Assembly: GCA_964579415.1 (NCBI GenBank)
Contig: CAZOGW010000003.1
Location: 8,849-72,848 of the forward strand
Reading direction: 5' to 3'
From: CAZOGW01 sp964579415
Lineage (GTDB): Bacteria; Actinomycetota; Acidimicrobiia; Spongiisociales; UBA5794
DNA length: 64,000 nt
Below are positions 63,152 through 64,000 of the stretch, in pieces; the first letter of the stretch is position 1; each line of letters opens with the position of its first letter. The position numbers and the translations under genes are program-made. The notes beneath the pieces are model-generated. The model saw nothing but the letters and a program-made list of their open reading frames with translations. It was not told the origin of the DNA and made no database searches.

Positions 63152-63613
63152 CTACTTCAGGTCGGGCTGGCCAGCCGCGGTGCGCCATGCTGCCCATTCT
63201 GCAGAGAGACGCAGGCAGAAGACTGCCCCCGCTGTACCCAGTTCGCTCAGGTCGAACCATACGTCAGTGGGCATGAGTTTCTGCGGGACCTGGTGCGGCT
63301 CGCCCCACATCGAAAGGACAGCCGCGACATTGCGCGGATCGCCTAGGGTGAAGACCACGCCGTGGGGCTTGGCGAAAAACCATGGGTGATGATCGTCCGG
63401 GCTGGCCGCCGCGATGTAGTGCTGCCTCAAGGCTGGCTGCACGTTGAACACCGCGCGATCGTCGTACTCTGCGACTGCCTCGAGAAATTTGAGCACCTTG
63501 CGGCCGATCGCCTTCATCTTGTCCGGTTCGACTCGGTGGGAGTTGTAGAACTCGACGGCTTCGCCAGGATCGGCGAAGGTGAAATCCGTGCGGAACAGCG
63601 GCGGCCGGCTCAT
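63152..63613 (-). CDS. Hypothetical protein
   Basis: 153 residues from ATG 63613 (a GTG at 63637 would add eight). Contains FADPGEAVEFYNSHRVEPDK, HHPWFFAKPHGVVFTLGDPRNV and VWFDLSELGTAGAVFCLRLS. No family recognised. Ribosome binding site weak. Lies just inside the right att repeat. Confidence 0.6.
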   Translation of the reverse strand: MSRPPLFRTDFTFADPGEAVEFYNSHRVEPDKMKAIGRKVLKFLEAVAEYDDRAVFNVQPALRQHYIAAASPDDHHPWFFAKPHGVVFTLGDPRNVAAVLSMWGEPHQVPQKLMPTDVWFDLSELGTAGAVFCLRLSAEWAAWRTAAGQPDLK

Positions 63614-63846
63614 GGCCGCCCAGGCTATCTGTTGCACGGACAGACACCGAGGACTCGATGACCCGCCCTCGCTGCCACAGAGGCCGACGCCTCGCCGCCG
63701 TGGTCCATCGGGTTAGTTTGTTAGCTCTTCGTCCTCCATGGGGACAGGGGTCGGATGCGGGGCCGCTACGAAGCGGAGCCTGCTACCCATTTCAGCTCCC
63801 GTCACGGGTGCGCCTGGGCTCACCTCGCTGGGGCAGAGGACTGCGA

Positions 63847-64000
63847 CTGGTCACAGATTGGTCACAAACGCCTAGGGATCAGATGCCTCACGAGGGATCC
63901 AATGGAATTTCGTGAGCACGGAACGCACGGTATGGACGCTGTAACACCGATCTCACTTCTCTTGTAAACAGGTGGTTCGGGGTTCGAGTCCCCGCGTCGG
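63847..64000 (+). repeat. Direct repeat copy B / attachment site with tRNA-Thr 3' end
   Basis: Colinear with 13171-13324: arm motif CTGGTCACAGATTGGTCACA, then CAATGGAATTTCGTGAGCAC and GAACGCAC, GTATGGACG, GTAACACCGATCTCACTTCT and CTTGTAAACAGGTGG. The window ends inside the tRNA acceptor strand. It marks the right boundary of the ~50.7-kb segment. Confidence 0.8.
63958..64000 (+). pseudogene. tRNA-Thr(TGT) 3' half (att core), cut by window end
   Basis: Anticodon loop CTTGTAA, then a T-arm CGGGG-TTCGAGT-CCCCG that pairs perfectly although four stem bases differ from copy A (CCCGG-CCGGG). The upstream sequence is again island sequence, not a tRNA 5' half. Confidence 0.7.

Noticed and set aside
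1..64000. CRISPR arrays.
   Set aside because: No regularly spaced repeats with unique spacers; the only arrays are the heptamer run at 62505 and an 18-bp duplication at 60381.

Overview
The window is high-GC DNA (mostly G/C third positions, frequent GTG starts, many GTGA/ATGA gene overlaps) and looks like the accessory genome of an actinobacterium. I see no rRNA, ribosomal-protein or other core genes. Almost every recognisable gene is a nuclease, helicase, methyltransferase, chaperone-type ATPase, NAD-type sensor/effector, phage-related gene or mobile-element remnant, so this is a large defence/conflict island.

Layout. (1) 1-12.5 kb: a minus-strand pair, an Hsp90/sacsin-type ATPase with a DUF3883 C-terminus followed by the N-terminal half of a TM0106-type RecB-like nuclease (cut by the window edge). 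An IS5-family element with TA duplications sits 32 bp upstream of the nuclease start. Divergent to this is a three-gene plus-strand operon: unknown protein, XRE+ImmA/IrrE metallopeptidase regulator, and SF1 helicase with a large unknown N-terminus. (2) 13.17-13.33 kb and 63.85-64.0 kb: a ~150-bp direct repeat, colinear without gaps, ending in the 3' half of a tRNA-Thr(TGT). The two copies look like attachment sites bounding a ~50.7-kb element. (3) 13.6-16.5 kb: the convergent tcmP / Gp37-Gp68 three-Cys pair and a truncated, frameshifted tyrosine integrase. (4) 16.8-26.7 kb: a tight four-gene operon of a ~1,090-aa unknown protein, a 1,548-aa DUF1998-type DEAH helicase, a 198-aa unknown, and a HEPN-like/coiled-coil protein. 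(5) 26.9-33.4 kb: a convergent operon with a PLD-nuclease/SNF2 helicase and a type ISP-like methyltransferase. (6) 33.7-37.3 kb: small Mrr_N-like winged helix, GIY-YIG-like protein, unknown 215-aa protein, OLD-family ATPase/TOPRIM nuclease. (7) 37.6-51.3 kb: a co-oriented plus-strand train of Hsp70-TPR, short UvrD-like helicase, double CbbX-type AAA+ ATPase, N-formylglutamate amidohydrolase-like protein, sigma factor, VWA protein, unknown protein, and a complete TM0106-type RecB nuclease/Dna2-like helicase. (8) 51.4-64 kb: a more eroded zone with a frameshifted M28 peptidase, a frameshifted IS110 transposase, a SIR2 protein, a HEN-repeat DNA-binding protein, a dual-specificity phosphatase, a GNAT-like protein, a frameshifted HD protein, a GH1 scrap, short tandem repeats and small unknown genes.

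How it may work together. At least five self-contained cassettes combine an ATP-driven DNA motor with a nuclease or methyltransferase. The best candidates for undescribed systems are the Hsp70-TPR/UvrD/CbbX-AAA operon (37.6-44.0 kb, with the VWA/sigma/TM0106 genes behind it and OLD nuclease divergent) and the four-gene DUF1998-helicase operon (16.8-26.7 kb). The tandem attachment-site structure suggests that the island grew by successive integrations at a tRNA-Thr gene and was then fixed when the integrase decayed. All functional assignments are from motifs read by eye; no database search was possible.
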